The position numbers and the translations under genes were made by a program. Below, in pieces: positions 16,798 to 28,000 of a stretch of DNA of 64,000 bases. Each line of letters starts with the position of its first letter. Position 1 is the first letter of the stretch. Below the pieces are notes generated by a model. That model had not been told where the DNA came from. It did no database searches and saw only the letters and a program-made list of their open reading frames with translations. Source of the stretch: Vanessa cardui (Eukaryota > Arthropoda > Insecta > Lepidoptera > Nymphalidae); NCBI RefSeq assembly GCF_905220365.1, contig NC_061154.1:62001-126000 (forward strand). The letters are read 5' to 3'.

Positions 16798-19700
16798 GCT
16801 CTACGTCGTCTCCTCCAAGCCAATATCAACCACTGCGCCAGGGCTCAGGATCTCTTGCTCCAGAGCATGGCGCAGTGGTCGATCGATTTGACCGCCGTCG
16901 CCGAGCCGTACTTCGTGCCGCCCAGGGATGACTGGGTGTGCGACGATAACCGCTCGGTGGCGTTGATCAGAAGGTCCGCCGCTGACACGCTTCCCTTCGA
17001 GGCTGTAACTCGAGGGCGGGGCTATGTCGCGGCAGTCTGGGGTGACATCATGGTCGTGGGGGTATATTTCGCCCCCAGCCTTTCTCTCGCCGATCTCGAG
17101 AGTGTCACCCTGGAGTTGGCCACGGTTGTCCGTCGTGGCTGTCCTCGCCCCGTGATCGTCCTGGGGGACTTCAATGCCAAGTCTACGGCTTGGGGTTCCC
17201 CGTCTACGGACGCGCGGGGCGAGCTAGTGGAGGAGTGGGCGGTCGAGCTGGGCCTGCTTCTCCTGAATCGGGGTTCGGTGCAGACGTGCGTGCGGCAGCG
17301 GGGTGGGTCTATAGTGGACCTCACGTTCGCTAGCCCCGCTCTCGCGCGCAACGTCCTCGACTGGCACGTCGTCGGGGACGTCGAGACGCTATCCGACCAT
17401 CGGTACATTCGGTTTAGCGTCTCTGCCCGAACTTCGATTCGGCCGATCCAAGCGGCAGGTCGGCACGGAGACGGTCCGCGATGGGCGCTGAAGCGGCTGG
17501 ACAGGGAGGCTCTCCTGGAGGCCTCGATCGTCAAGGCCTGGCTGGATTCGCCAGACAGGCCTGCCGACATCGACGACGAGGCGGAGTGGTTCCGGGAGAG
17601 CATGTCGCAAATCTGCGACGCTGGCATGCCCCGAGTCCGGCCGTTGTCAGCTAGGCGCCAAGTGTACTGGTGGGCGCAGTCGATTGCGCAGTTGCGCAAC
17701 GAATGCACGCAGATGCGACGCCAGTACGCGAGGTGCCGACGACGGAGGAGAGGCCGCCGCCCCTTTACAGCGGCGGCCGAAGAAGCGCAGGAGAGTGAAG
17801 AGGCGGAACTGTACGCTAGCTACAGGGAGGCGAAGAGCGCACTCCAGTTGGCCATCGTCAGAGCCAAGGCCCAGGCCAACGACGAGCTGGTGGAGACTCT
17901 GGACCTAGATCCGTGGGGACGCCCTTACCTGATGGTGAGGGGCAAGTTGCGCCAGTCGGCTCCCCCGCTGTCCCGGAGTCTCCAGCCGCAGCTGCTGGAG
18001 GAGGTGGTGGGTGCTCTGTTTCCATCTAGACCGGAGCACACACCACCGGCTATGGTTCCGCCTCACAGTGACGCGGAAGAGGGTGAAGACGACGTGCCCG
18101 CCGTCACCCGGGAAGAGCTCAGAGGGGCGGTGGCTCGTATCAGGAACACCGCCCCTGGACCCGACGGCATTCCAGGCCGTGCGTGGGTCCTCGCCCTGAG
18201 AGAACTCGGGCCACGACTCTCAGGGCTCCTGAGCGCATGCCTGGAGCGAGGCCAGTTTCCAAGCCGGTGGAAGACTGGAAAGCTGGTCTTGCTCAAGAAG
18301 GAGGGACGACCCGCAGACTCGCCATCTGCGTACCGACCGATCGTGTTGCTGGACGAGGTGTGTAAGATCTTCGAGCGTGTCATCGCCAGTCGCCTCGTTC
18401 AGCACATGACCAGGGTGGGGCCGGATTTGGCGGAGAACCAATTCGGCTTCCGCCAGGGACGTTCGACGGTGGACGCGATCATGCGCGTGAGGGCCCTCGC
18501 GGAGGAGGCAGTCGCCCGGGGTGAGGTGGTCTTGGCGGTGTCGCTCGACATCGCCAACGCTTTCAACACCTTGCCTTGGAGTACCATCAGGGAAGCACTC
18601 CGATACCACGGAGTGCCGCGCTACCTCCAACGCGTGGTCGCGGCCTACTTGTCGAACCGAGCGGTCGTGTACCCGGGTCGCGAGAGGTGGGGTCGTCGGG
18701 AGACGTCGTGCGGCGTTCCACAGGGTTCCGTTTTGGGTCCACTCCTGTGGAACGTGGGGTACGACTGGGCCCTGCGCGGTGCGTTCATCCACGGCGTCGG
18801 CGTCATTTGTTACGCCGACGACACGCTGGTTACAGCACGTGGAAAGACGTACCGGCAGGCGGCCATACGCGCGACTGCTGGGGTCGCGCATGCCGTGGGA
18901 AGGATCCGGCGGCTGGGCTTGGAGGTGGCACTGCACAAGTCGGAGGCCCTGTGTTTTCACGGGCCGAGGATGAAGCCGCCTCCCGGGTCCAGCATCATGG
19001 TAGGAGGGGTATCCATCGCTGTCGAGTCGACGATGAAATACCTAGGACTCGTCCTCGACAGTAGGTGGAACTTCGAGCCGCACTTTACACGGCTCGCCCC
19101 CCGGTTGTTGGGCGCCGCTTCAGCGCTCTCGCGCTTGCTGCCCAATCTGGGGGGACCCAACTCCTCATGCAGGAGGCTCTACATGGGGGTCGTACGGTCG
19201 ATGGCGCTATACGCCGCGCCAGTGTGGGCGGATGCCCTGACGGCTCGCAACGTCGCCGCGCTGAGAAGGCCGCAGCGCGCGATGGCCGTCAGGATGATAA
19301 GGGGATACCGTACGATCTCCTTCGAGGCAGCGAGCCTCCTAGCCGGATCGCCGCCCTGGGACCTCGAGGCTAAGCTCCTCGCGTCGCTCTATTGGTGGCG
19401 CGTGGAGGCGGTCGAGCGGGGTGAGCGCCTGGTGCCTCGACAGATCGAGGCACGCAGGGCAGAGCTCCGCCAGGTCTCAGTGGCGGAGTGGGAGACGCGA
19501 TTAGCGCGACCCACGGCAGGGCAAGCCGTCGCTATTGCGGCGGTGAGGCCCGTTTTGAAGGAGTGGCTCACCAGGAGCCACGGCGCCCTCAGCTTTCGGC
19601 TGACGCAGGTGCTTACTGGACACGGATGCTTCGGTAGGTACCTGTGTCGCATAGGTCGGGAGCCGACGTCCCAGTGCCACCATTGTGGCGATGGTTGCGA

Positions 19701-19983
19701 CGATACGGCGTTGCACACGTTGGCGGAGTGCCCAGCATGGGCTGAGCAGCGCCGTGACCTCGTCGCGGCCGTAGGTGTCGCTGCGGGAAACCTCTCGCTT
19801 CCGGCCGTCGTCTCCGCGATGGTACGGAGCGAGGCAGGGTGGAGCGCCGTCGCCACCTTCTGCGAGGAAGTGATGCTCGCAAAGGAGGCGGCGGAAAGGG
19901 AGAGAGAGGCTGCCTCCTCTCTCCCCTCCCGCAGCAGACGAACTGGGCGTCGCAGGGTGGTCGCCGACTTACGACCACCCTAG
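16795..19983 (+). CDS. Group A ORF2: endonuclease / reverse transcriptase
   Basis: 1062 residues, no interruption. Endonuclease: QANINH near 8, Glu 37, GDFNAK 124-129, SIVDLTF 172-178, SDH 200-202. An Arg-rich linker (CRRRRRGRR near 314-322) joins it to the reverse transcriptase, with APGPDGIP near 453, QFGFRQGRSTVDAI near 549, Asp of LDIANAF near 585, GVPQGSVLGPLLWN near 640 and YADD 673-676. A CCHC finger at 961-979 and a basic tail (RSRRTGRRR) close the protein. It probably cuts telomeric repeats and primes cDNA synthesis there. The start is fixed by the TAATG overlap and by the matching MAL start in B and C. Confidence 0.95.
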   Translation: MALRRLLQANINHCARAQDLLLQSMAQWSIDLTAVAEPYFVPPRDDWVCDDNRSVALIRRSAADTLPFEAVTRGRGYVAAVWGDIMVVGVYFAPSLSLADLESVTLELATVVRRGCPRPVIVLGDFNAKSTAWGSPSTDARGELVEEWAVELGLLLLNRGSVQTCVRQRGGSIVDLTFASPALARNVLDWHVVGDVETLSDHRYIRFSVSARTSIRPIQAAGRHGDGPRWALKRLDREALLEASIVKAWLDSPDRPADIDDEAEWFRESMSQICDAGMPRVRPLSARRQVYWWAQSIAQLRNECTQMRRQYARCRRRRRGRRPFTAAAEEAQESEEAELYASYREAKSALQLAIVRAKAQANDELVETLDLDPWGRPYLMVRGKLRQSAPPLSRSLQPQLLEEVVGALFPSRPEHTPPAMVPPHSDAEEGEDDVPAVTREELRGAVARIRNTAPGPDGIPGRAWVLALRELGPRLSGLLSACLERGQFPSRWKTGKLVLLKKEGRPADSPSAYRPIVLLDEVCKIFERVIASRLVQHMTRVGPDLAENQFGFRQGRSTVDAIMRVRALAEEAVARGEVVLAVSLDIANAFNTLPWSTIREALRYHGVPRYLQRVVAAYLSNRAVVYPGRERWGRRETSCGVPQGSVLGPLLWNVGYDWALRGAFIHGVGVICYADDTLVTARGKTYRQAAIRATAGVAHAVGRIRRLGLEVALHKSEALCFHGPRMKPPPGSSIMVGGVSIAVESTMKYLGLVLDSRWNFEPHFTRLAPRLLGAASALSRLLPNLGGPNSSCRRLYMGVVRSMALYAAPVWADALTARNVAALRRPQRAMAVRMIRGYRTISFEAASLLAGSPPWDLEAKLLASLYWWRVEAVERGERLVPRQIEARRAELRQVSVAEWETRLARPTAGQAVAIAAVRPVLKEWLTRSHGALSFRLTQVLTGHGCFGRYLCRIGREPTSQCHHCGDGCDDTALHTLAECPAWAEQRRDLVAAVGVAAGNLSLPAVVSAMVRSEAGWSAVATFCEEVMLAKEAAEREREAASSLPSRSRRTGRRRVVADLRPP

Positions 19984-20121
19984 GGCGTGGCCTGCGGACG
20001 GCAGACTCGGGGCGTCTCGCCGTCCGACCAGCAACAGGCCTCGAGGCGGCGGCGTCGTGTTCCGCACGCGCGCCTCGTAGTGGAGTCCTGCGGCCGGGTG
20101 GACAGCCGCAGTGATTGACGG

Positions 20122-20152
20122 GGCACGCCTGACTCTTTACATCAGGCGTGCC
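20122..20152 (+). promoter_or_regulatory. 3' UTR hairpin with TTTACA loop (A, A-T form)
   Basis: Same stem as at 13887, 139 nt downstream of the ORF2 stop. Confidence 0.75.
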
Positions 20153-20310
20153 AACGCCCGTCGGAGGGGTGCGACGAATGCTTCGGCGATACCCGCCCCT
20201 CCGACTCATGGGCACGTGGAGGACACGGGTTGGGTTTTAGTCAGTAAGAGTCTGACAGTACCCTTCGCTCTTCCCCCAGAGCGGAGGGTCTCCATGATGG
20301 ATTTCCCAAC

Positions 20311-20351
<41 letters not shown>

Positions 20352-20353
<2 letters not shown>

Positions 20354-20355
20354 TT
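20352..20355 (+). repeat. Minimal telomeric spacer GGTT
   Basis: Only four bases separate the poly(A) tail from the next element, and the last T may belong to that element. This is the shortest member of the 5n+4 series and shows that a single GGTT is retained. Confidence 0.8.
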
Positions 20356-22081
20356 TCCAAGCCGGTGGAAGACCGGGAAGCTGGTCTTGCTTAAGAAGGA
20401 GGGACGACCCGCAGACTCGCCATCTGCGTACCGACCGATCGTGTTGCTGGACGAGGTGTGTAAGATCTTCGAGCGTGTCATCGCCAGTCGCCTCGTTCAG
20501 CACATGACCAGGGTGGGGCCGGATTTGGCGGAGAACCAATTCGGCTTCCGCCAGGGGCGTTCGACGGTCGACGCGATCATGCGCGTGAAGGCCCTCGCGG
20601 AGGAGGCAGTCGCCCGGGGTGAGGTAGTCTTGGCGGTGTCGCTCGACATCGCCAACGCTTTCAACACCTTGCCCTGGAGTACCATCCGTGAAGCACTCCG
20701 TTATCACGGAGTGCCGCGCTACCTCCAACGCGTGGTCGCGGCGTACCTGTCGGACCGAGCGGTCGTGTACCCGGGTCGCGAGAGGTGGGGTCGTCGAGAG
20801 ACGTCGTGCGGCGTTCCACAGGGTTCCGTCTTGGGTCCACTCCTGTGGAACGTGGGGTACGACTGGGCCCTGCGCGGTGCGTTCATCCACGGCGTCGGCG
20901 TCATTTGTTACGCCGACGACACGCTGGTTACAGCGCGTGGTAAGACGTACCGGCAGGCGGCCATACGCGCGACGGCTGGTGTCGCGCATGCCGTGGGAAG
21001 GATCCGGCGGCTGGGCCTGGAGGTGGCATTGCACAAGTCGGAAGCCCTGTGTTTTCACGGGCCGAGGACGAAGCCGCCTCCCGGGTCCAGCATCATGGTA
21101 GGAGGGGTGTCCATCGCTGTCGAGTCGACGATGAAGTACCTAGGACTCGTCCTCGACAGTAGGTGGAACTTCGAGCCGCACTTTACACGGCTCGCCCCCC
21201 GGTTGTTGGGCGCCGCTTCAGCGCTCTCGCGCTTGCTGCCCAATCTGGGGGGACCCAATTCCTCATGCAGGAGGCTCTACATGGGGGTCGTACGGTCGAT
21301 GGCGCTATACGCTGCGCCAGTGTGGGCGGATGCCCTGACGGCCCGCAACGTCGCCGCGCTGAGGAGGCCACAGCGCGCGATGGCCGTCAGGTTGATAAGG
21401 GGATACCGTACGATCTCCTTCGAGGCAGCGAGCCTCCTAGCCGGATCGCCGCCCTGGGACCTCGAGGCTAAGCTCCTCGCGTCGCTCTATTGGTGGCGCG
21501 CGGAGGCGGTCGAGCGGGGTGAGCGCCTGGTGCCTCGACAGATCGAGGCACGCAGGGCAGAGCTCCGCCAGGTCTCAGTGGCGGAGTGGGAGACGCGCTT
21601 GGCGCGACCCACGGCAGGGCAAGCCGTCGCTATTGCGGCGGTGAGGCCCGTTTTGAAGGAGTGGCTCACTAGGAGCCACGGCGCCCTCAGCTTCCGGCTG
21701 ACGCAGGTGCTTACTGGACACGGATGCTTCGGTAGGTACCTGTGTCGCATAGGTCGGGAGCCGACGTCCCAGTGCCACCATTGTGGCGACGGTCGCGACG
21801 ATACGGCGTTGCACACGTTGGCGGAGTGCCCAGCATGGGCTGAGCAGCGCCGTGACCTCGTCGCGGCCGTAGGTGTCGCTGCGGGGAACCTCTCGCTTCC
21901 GGCCGTCGTCTCTGCGATGGTGCGGAGCGAGGCAGGGTGGAGCGCCGTCGCCACCTTCTGCGAGGAAGTCATGCTCGCGAAGGAGGCGGCGGAAAGGGAG
22001 AGAGAGGCTGCCTCCTCTCTCCCCTCCCGCAGCAGACGAACTGGGCGTCGCAGGGTGGTCGCCGACTTACGACCACCCTAG
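20354..22081 (+). pseudogene. Group A ORF2 fragment (reverse transcriptase and finger)
   Basis: 576 codons open from FPSRWKTGKL through YADD and the CCHC finger to the normal C-terminus. It has no start codon of its own. The frame happens to continue upstream through the poly(A) tail of the previous element as a lysine run, which is an accident of the junction. All catalytic reverse transcriptase motifs remain, but the fragment has no leader and is treated as dead. Confidence 0.9.
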
Positions 22082-22408
22082 GGCGTGGCCTGCGGACGGC
22101 AGACTCGGGACGTCTCGCCGTCCGACCAGCAACAGGCCTCGAGGCGGCGGCGTCGTGTTCCGCACGCGCGCCTCGTAGTGGAGTCCTGCGGCCGGGTGGA
22201 CAGCCGCAGTGATTGACGGGGCACGCCTGACTCTTTACATCAGGCGTGCCAACGCCCGTCGGAGGGGTGCGACGAATGCTTCGGCGATACCCGCCCCTCC
22301 GACTCATGGGCACGTGGAGGACACGGGTTGGGTTTTAGTCAGTAGGAGTCTGACAGTACCCTTCGCTCTTCCCCCAGAGCGGAGGGTCTCCATGATGGAT
22401 TTCCCAAC

Positions 22409-22454
<46 letters not shown>
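20354..22454 (+). mobile_element. Group A LINE, 5'-truncated
   Basis: Starts inside the ORF2 reverse transcriptase at TTTCCAAGCCGGTGG and runs through the 3' UTR to a 43 nt poly(A) tail (22412-22454). Block II subtype hairpin at 22220-22250. No ribozyme, ORF1 or endonuclease. Confidence 0.93.
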
Positions 22455-22456
<2 letters not shown>

Positions 22457-22498
22457 TTGGGTTAGGTTAGGTTAGGTTAGGTTAGGTTAGGTTAGGTT
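22455..22498 (+). repeat. Telomeric TTAGG tract (44 bp)
   Basis: GGTT units with one GGGTT variant near the poly(A) side. Confidence 0.97.
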
Positions 22499-22583
22499 GG
22501 GGTGCATGTCAGTCGCCTCCTCGTGGCGCACCCTGGGCAACGGTGTCGACGATCTTTTGTCGTCGGCAACGGCTAAGACTGAC
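22499..22583 (+). ncRNA. HDV-like ribozyme, group B form
   Basis: 85 nt. P1, P2, P3, L3, the GGGCAAC strand and GGCTAA are identical to other groups. P4 is replaced by GTCGACGA / TCGTCGGC, a different sequence that still pairs over 8 bp (one G-U). Change of sequence with retention of pairing is strong evidence that the RNA fold is selected. Confidence 0.93.
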
Positions 22584-22868
22584 GCGGAGGGCACGCCATG
22601 GGTCGCCCTGGTCCTTCTCTGTCTTCAGAGTGGACTGTGTGCGCGGCCCGGCGGCAATGAAGGAGTGTACATATGTTTTGTTAATATATTTAAGTAGTCG
22701 TAAGTTATACATATAATATTTAGTGTTTTAATTTTAAGGTGTAAATATTGTATATTTTATTTTACTACCCGAATCCTAAGTGGCGACGCAGCGCGATGGG
22801 ATGCATGGCCGGAGGGTATTCCGGTCATGACTGCGTCTCGCCGGCAGCCCCGGCAAAAATTTTTCATT

Positions 22869-25031
22869 ATGAGTGCAACTAAGGAAATATATTCTCCAGG
22901 AGGGTGTCACTCCCTCTCCGATCCGCTTCACGGATCGGACCGTCCCAACGAATCTGGAGGGGACACAGTCGCACTACGGATTTTTTCTAACGACCAAACA
23001 GCGAGCATAACGGACACTGAAACGGAGAGAGAAGGCGTAGGTTTAAGTAGTTTAGTAGGAAAAAATGTAAATATTACTAATTTAGGAGATATGGAGGTGG
23101 ATGTGGGCGCCCTGACGGTGAGCACGGGAAATATAGACCCTTGCCTGCTGAAGGAACCTGTGGTCCGGCTGGAACGGCTCTCCGAGTCGGACTCGTCGGT
23201 CTGCAGCGTATTCCAGCAACGGCGACGAAAGGGCGAGAAGAGGTCTCGCATGGGAGACAGCTGCTCCGGCTCGGACACTGACGGGAGCCAGCAGCAGAGC
23301 GCGAAGTATTCGGTTAGCAGGTGGCTGAAACCTGCTAGCAAAAGAGGAAGGGGAAACTCGGGGGAAAACCGTTTCCAGGCGGAAGATGCACTGGCCGCTT
23401 ACAGCGAGGCGGCCAGAAAGGCTTTAGACGAAAGGGTTGCCCGATCGAGGAACCGGCAACCCGTAAGTGCCGAGGACGTGCCGAAGACGTCCGCCGCTCT
23501 CGACGCAGCCGTCCAGGAGGCGATCGGGGTGGTCATGCAGGTTGCCGACAAATCTGGCAACCTAAAGGGCACTTTTGTGCGAGCCCTGAAGTCAGCTGCC
23601 GACACCATCAAAGGTGCGGTAGCAGACCTTAGGGCCATGACTATGACGGAGGAGGTTGCGCGCTTAGAGGTGGCTAACGCGCAACTCTCAGGCCAGCTGG
23701 CTGAGCTGAGGCGGGAGGTGGCTCAGATGCGCCAGCAACCACCAACGGATGAAGGCCACATCCAAAAGGTGATGGAGGAGGCGCTACGGTCCAACCGGGA
23801 ACAGTTCGCAACTATGCTGAACGCCCGGATGGAAGGAATCGAGCGCCGCCTTCTCCCTGAGCCCCGGCTGCGGCCACCTCTGGCCGCCGACCGGAAGGCA
23901 GCGCAGACGACAGCTGCGGCTGCAAACCCGGCGAGGACGCCCGAGACCGCTGGCGTGGTGGTAGAGCCAGTCAAACTCGGCAAAAAGAAGAAGCGGCCAC
24001 CAACACTAGCTGCCCAAGAAGCGGCTAATAGAAGGTCGGCTCCAACGACAACATCTGTAGAGCCGAACAACTCACCGACGACCTGGAGCGCTGTCGTCGG
24101 TAGAAAGAAGAAGACGGCGAAGAAGCCGGCCAATAAGCCAGTGCAGCAAGCGACCACCAGACCTGCTGCACAGAAAAACTCACAGAAGAAGAGGAAACTA
24201 CGCCCCCCTCGCACGTCTGTGATCACCATCACGCTCAAACCCGGTGCCGAGGAGAAGGGCGTGAAGTACGAGAACGTCCTGGCGCACGCAAAGAGTCGCA
24301 TCAAATTGAGTGATGTCGGCTTGACTGCGGTGCGCTTCAGGACGGCGGCGACGGGAGCGCGCATGCTGGAGATACCGCCAGGCACCAACGAAGCCGAGAA
24401 AGCGGCGGATGCCCTGGCGGAGAAGCTGCGCGAGCTTTTCAGCCCGGACGAGGTCCAGATACACCGTCCGACCAAGTGCGCGGAGCTCAGGGTCCTGGAC
24501 CTGGACGACTCCGCCACGGTGGAGGAGGTCGTGGCGTCGGTCGCCGAAGCCGGGGGCTGCACGACCGGAGCCATCAAACCTGGCATTCTCGCCCGGCACT
24601 CAAGCGGCACGGGCTCACTGTGGGTAAGTTGCCCAGTAGCGGCCGCTAAGAAGATCGTGGCGGTCGGTAGGGTTAGGGTCGGGTGGGTGTCGGCGCGAGT
24701 GCTTTTGCTCGAGTCGCGGCCACTCCGATGCTACAGATGTCTGGAGGGGGGCCACATGGGTGCCAAGTGTGACAGGGGTGTCGACCGTAGCCGTTTGTGC
24801 TATCGCTGCGGTCAGCCCGATCACAGGGCCCGAGAGTGCACCGCCGCTGACGCAAACTGCGTCATCTGCTCAGCGGCCGGAAAGCCTGCGGCACATGCCG
24901 TCGGCGCGAAGGAATGCCAGGGCAGCAAAGTTCCAGCCCGAGGCAAGAAGAGAGGAGTAGCGGTGAGGAAGGGCCCGGCAGCAACTTCCCAACGGCGAAC
25001 GGAGGCGGAGCCTATGGAGACCGCTCAGTGA
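22869..25031 (+). CDS. Group B ORF1: gag-like RNA-binding protein
   Basis: 720 residues from MSATKEIYSPGG. This start is preferred over an in-frame ATG 14 codons upstream because group C starts at the same point. The SLSDPLHGSDRPNESGGD block matches group A. Next come a Ser/Arg-rich region, a coiled coil (EEVARLEVANAQLSGQLAEL), RLRPPLAAD, a Lys/Ala/Thr-rich linker, a pre-knuckle domain (LRPPRTSVITITLKPGAEEK) and three knuckles near 621-634, 644-657 and 664-683 (the last C-x2-C-x8-H-x6-C). Probable role: binding element RNA and directing the complex to telomeres. Its TGA stop overlaps the ORF2 ATG. Confidence 0.93.
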   Translation: MSATKEIYSPGGCHSLSDPLHGSDRPNESGGDTVALRIFSNDQTASITDTETEREGVGLSSLVGKNVNITNLGDMEVDVGALTVSTGNIDPCLLKEPVVRLERLSESDSSVCSVFQQRRRKGEKRSRMGDSCSGSDTDGSQQQSAKYSVSRWLKPASKRGRGNSGENRFQAEDALAAYSEAARKALDERVARSRNRQPVSAEDVPKTSAALDAAVQEAIGVVMQVADKSGNLKGTFVRALKSAADTIKGAVADLRAMTMTEEVARLEVANAQLSGQLAELRREVAQMRQQPPTDEGHIQKVMEEALRSNREQFATMLNARMEGIERRLLPEPRLRPPLAADRKAAQTTAAAANPARTPETAGVVVEPVKLGKKKKRPPTLAAQEAANRRSAPTTTSVEPNNSPTTWSAVVGRKKKTAKKPANKPVQQATTRPAAQKNSQKKRKLRPPRTSVITITLKPGAEEKGVKYENVLAHAKSRIKLSDVGLTAVRFRTAATGARMLEIPPGTNEAEKAADALAEKLRELFSPDEVQIHRPTKCAELRVLDLDDSATVEEVVASVAEAGGCTTGAIKPGILARHSSGTGSLWVSCPVAAAKKIVAVGRVRVGWVSARVLLLESRPLRCYRCLEGGHMGAKCDRGVDRSRLCYRCGQPDHRARECTAADANCVICSAAGKPAAHAVGAKECQGSKVPARGKKRGVAVRKGPAATSQRRTEAEPMETAQ
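22917..22939 (+). promoter_or_regulatory. Hairpin at the ORF1 start (B)
   Basis: TCCGATCCG / CGGATCGGA, loop CTTCA; the loop differs from A (CCTCA) while the stem is identical. Confidence 0.65.
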
Positions 25032-25033
25032 TG
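25029..25033 (+). promoter_or_regulatory. ORF1/ORF2 stop-start overlap TGATG (B)
   Basis: TGA and ATG overlap by one base; a UGAUG version of the SART1 UAAUG coupling site. Confidence 0.88.
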
Positions 25034-28000
25034 GCCCTAACATGTCTCCAGGCCAACATCAACCACTCTGCTAGAGCTCAGGACCTTCTTGTCCAGAGCA
25101 TGGCAGAGTGGCAAATCGACGTCGCGGTGGTATCGGAGCCCTACGTCGTTCATTTACGGGACGACTGGGTCTCCGACCACGATGGAGTGGTGGCCATCAT
25201 CGCTCCCGCTGTCGCGGACTCCCCGACCATAGAGTGTGTGGTCAAGGGGAAGGGCTGCGTGCTCGCCGTCGTCGGTGGTGTGGCGATCATCGGCGTTTAC
25301 GCCTCGCCTAACCGAACCCTCGCCGAGTTCGAGCGACTTCTGGTGGAGGTCGGTGCTCTGGTGGGACAGGCTTCGCCAACCCCTGTGTTAGTCGCGGGGG
25401 ACTTCAATGCCAAATCAACGGCTTGGGGTTCCCCTGCGACGGATGTCAGGGGCGAGGCGTTGGAGGAGTGGGCCGTGTCGCTGGGACTCACCCCCATGAA
25501 CAGCGGATCGGAGAGCACGTGCGTGCGGCAACAGGGCGAGTCGATCGTCGACATCACGTTTGCGTCCAACGCCCTAGCCCGCCGTGTTCGAGGCTGGAGG
25601 GTGGAGACGGAGGTGGAGACTCTATCGGACCACCGATACATCCGGTTTGATGTCTCCACGGTTCCCGTTTCCGCCCATGCCACTGTCGGTCAGTCGAGTG
25701 GCCCTCGCTGGAAACTAAGCCGTCTCGACAGCCAGCTGGCAAAAGAGGCGGCGATCGTCGAAAGCTGGGGGACCGCTCCTGACTCTGTGGTGCAAGTCGA
25801 CCGAGAGGCTGATCGACTCGGCTGTGCGCTGTCCCGCGTCTGCGACGCTGCGATGCCGCGGGCCAAACCGCTCCCGCCGCGTCGTCGAGTGTACTGGTGG
25901 CGGCCGGAACTCCGCCAACTGCGCAGAGCCTGTGTGGCTGCTCGCCGCCAGTACGCACGGTGCAGGAGGAGAAGAGTCCGTGACCACAATCTGGAGGCGG
26001 CCCTTTACACCGCCTACAGAGAAGCCTGCGTCACCCTGCAGAAAGCCATATCCCGTGCCAAGGAGGAGGCATGGCGCGAATGGCTGGCGACCCTCGACGC
26101 CGATCCGTGGGGCAGACCGTACCGGTTGGTGAGGCAGAAGCTCCGACCCTGGGCTCCTCCACTCACCAGCACCCTTCAGCCAGACGTCCTGGAGAGTGTC
26201 GTCGGTGCTCTCTTTCCGGAGCGGGGAGAATTTATACCACCTTCGATGGCGCCTCTCAACGATCACGACCAACTCGATCAGGCGTCCCCCGTTACCGAGG
26301 CGGAATTATGTGCTGCTGTCGTCAAGCTCGGGTCTAAAAGGACAGCCCCGGGGCCCGACGGCATTCCAGGACGCGCTCTAGCCATAGCTCTTGGCGAGAT
26401 GGGCGAGAGCGTCAGACACCTCTTCTCCGAGTGTCTTGCGCAGGGTAGGTTCCCCGACAGGTGGAAAACGGGTAGGCTCGTCCTAATCCGCAAGGACGGA
26501 CGACCGCCTGATCAGCCGTCGGCCTACCGCCCTATAGTGCTGCTCGACGAGGCGAGCAAGCTTTTTGAGCGCATTATTGCAGCCCGCCTTGTCGCAAGCA
26601 TGGAGCCGGGACTGAGCGAGCGCCAGTTCGGCTTCCGCCCAGGTCGCTCGACCCTCGACGCTATCGCGAGCTTGAGGGATCTCGCAGAGCAGGAAGTCTC
26701 TCGGGGTGGGGTACTGATAGCTGTGTCTTTGGATATTTCCAACGCTTTCAACACCTTGCCCTGGGAGACGGTAATGGAGGCCTTGCGGTACCATAGAGTG
26801 CCCCCATACCTTCGGCAGATCATCGCCGACTACTTCGCGGGCAGAGCAGTCGCTTACCCGACAAAGGAGGGATGGAGAAGGAAGAGGATGACGTGCGGTG
26901 TTCCACAGGGCTCTGTTTTGGGTCCGTTGCTGTGGAACATCGGGTACGATTGGGTGCTACGCGGGGCCACTCTGCGGGGGGTCAGCGTGACGTGTTACGC
27001 CGACGACACCCTCGTGTCGGCCCGCGGTAAAACCCATCGCGAGGCGACCTATCTCGCCACGGCCGGAGTGGCGCATGCAGTCCACCGCATCCGCGCTCTG
27101 GGCCTCGAGGTGGCCTTGCACAAATCCGAGGTTCTTGTTTTTCATGGACCTCGGAACGCGCCACCTCAGGGAGCGGCGATAACCATCGGCGGAACTTCCA
27201 TCACCATCGGGTCGACGATGAAGTACCTGGGACTCGTCCTCGATGGCAGGTGGAAGTTCGAGGAGCACTTCCGGCGCTTGGCCCCGAGACTGGTGGCTGC
27301 AGCCGGAGCGCTCGGGCGCATTTTGCCCAACATTGGAGGGCCAGGCAATCCAGCGAGACGCCTTTACATCGGAGTGGTGCGCTCGATGGCGCTGTACGGT
27401 GCGCCGATATGGGCGGACGCGCTGAGCGCCCGCAACGTCGCTTCGCTACGACGTCCGCAGCGGGTGATGGCGCTCAGAGCGGCTCGGGCGTATCGTACGG
27501 TGTCCAACACCGCAGCCTGTCTGCTGTCTGCAAGCCCGCCATGGGACCTCGAGGCCGAGATCAACTCGAGTGTTTACTGGCGGGCCAAGGATGCAAGAGC
27601 GGAGGGGAACTCACCCCAAGTCTTACAGTGGAGGAAGGAGGCACAACAACGCCTTCTTGAAATGTGGAGGGAAAGGCTGCGAGTTCCGGATGCCGGTGGG
27701 GATCTCGTGGCGGCCATTCGGCCTGTTTTGAGAGAGTGGGTCGAGCGCAAACACGGCCCACTCTCCTACCACCTGACGCAGCTCCTGACCGGCCACGGGT
27801 GTTTTGGTAAATACCTGTGTGACGTGGTCGGCAGAGAGCCTGCACCGACGTGCCACCACTGTGGCAACGAAGCCGTGGACACGGCCGAGCACACGCGCGC
27901 AGAGTGCCCAGCCTGGGCGGAGCCTCGCGCAGCCCTGTCCACGGCCATTGGACCGGACATCTCGCTTCCGGCCTTAGTGCGCAAGATGGTCGCGAGCGAA

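Larger units (their letters stand above)
14126..20351 (+). mobile_element. Group A SART-like LINE, complete and apparently intact
   Basis: Plus-strand copy with a 471 nt 5' UTR, ORF1, overlapping ORF2, 3' UTR and a 40 nt poly(A) tail (20312-20351). The usual T before the tail (CCAACCAT) is missing. The 5' UTR and 3' UTR hairpin show the block II subtype, shared with its neighbours at 11346 and 20354, so the three adjacent A copies probably arose by local amplification. Confidence 0.95.

Noticed and set aside
14126..20351. Assignment to TRAS, the other telomere-specific R1-clade group
   Set aside because: The HDV-like ribozyme, the UAAUG-type overlap and the poly(A)-GGTT 3' junction fit SART better. 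A reverse-transcriptase phylogeny would settle it.
20111..22081. Long open frame joining an A 3' UTR, a lysine run and the truncated ORF2
   Set aside because: The lysine run is the poly(A) tail of one element read through into the next. The frame crosses an element border by accident.
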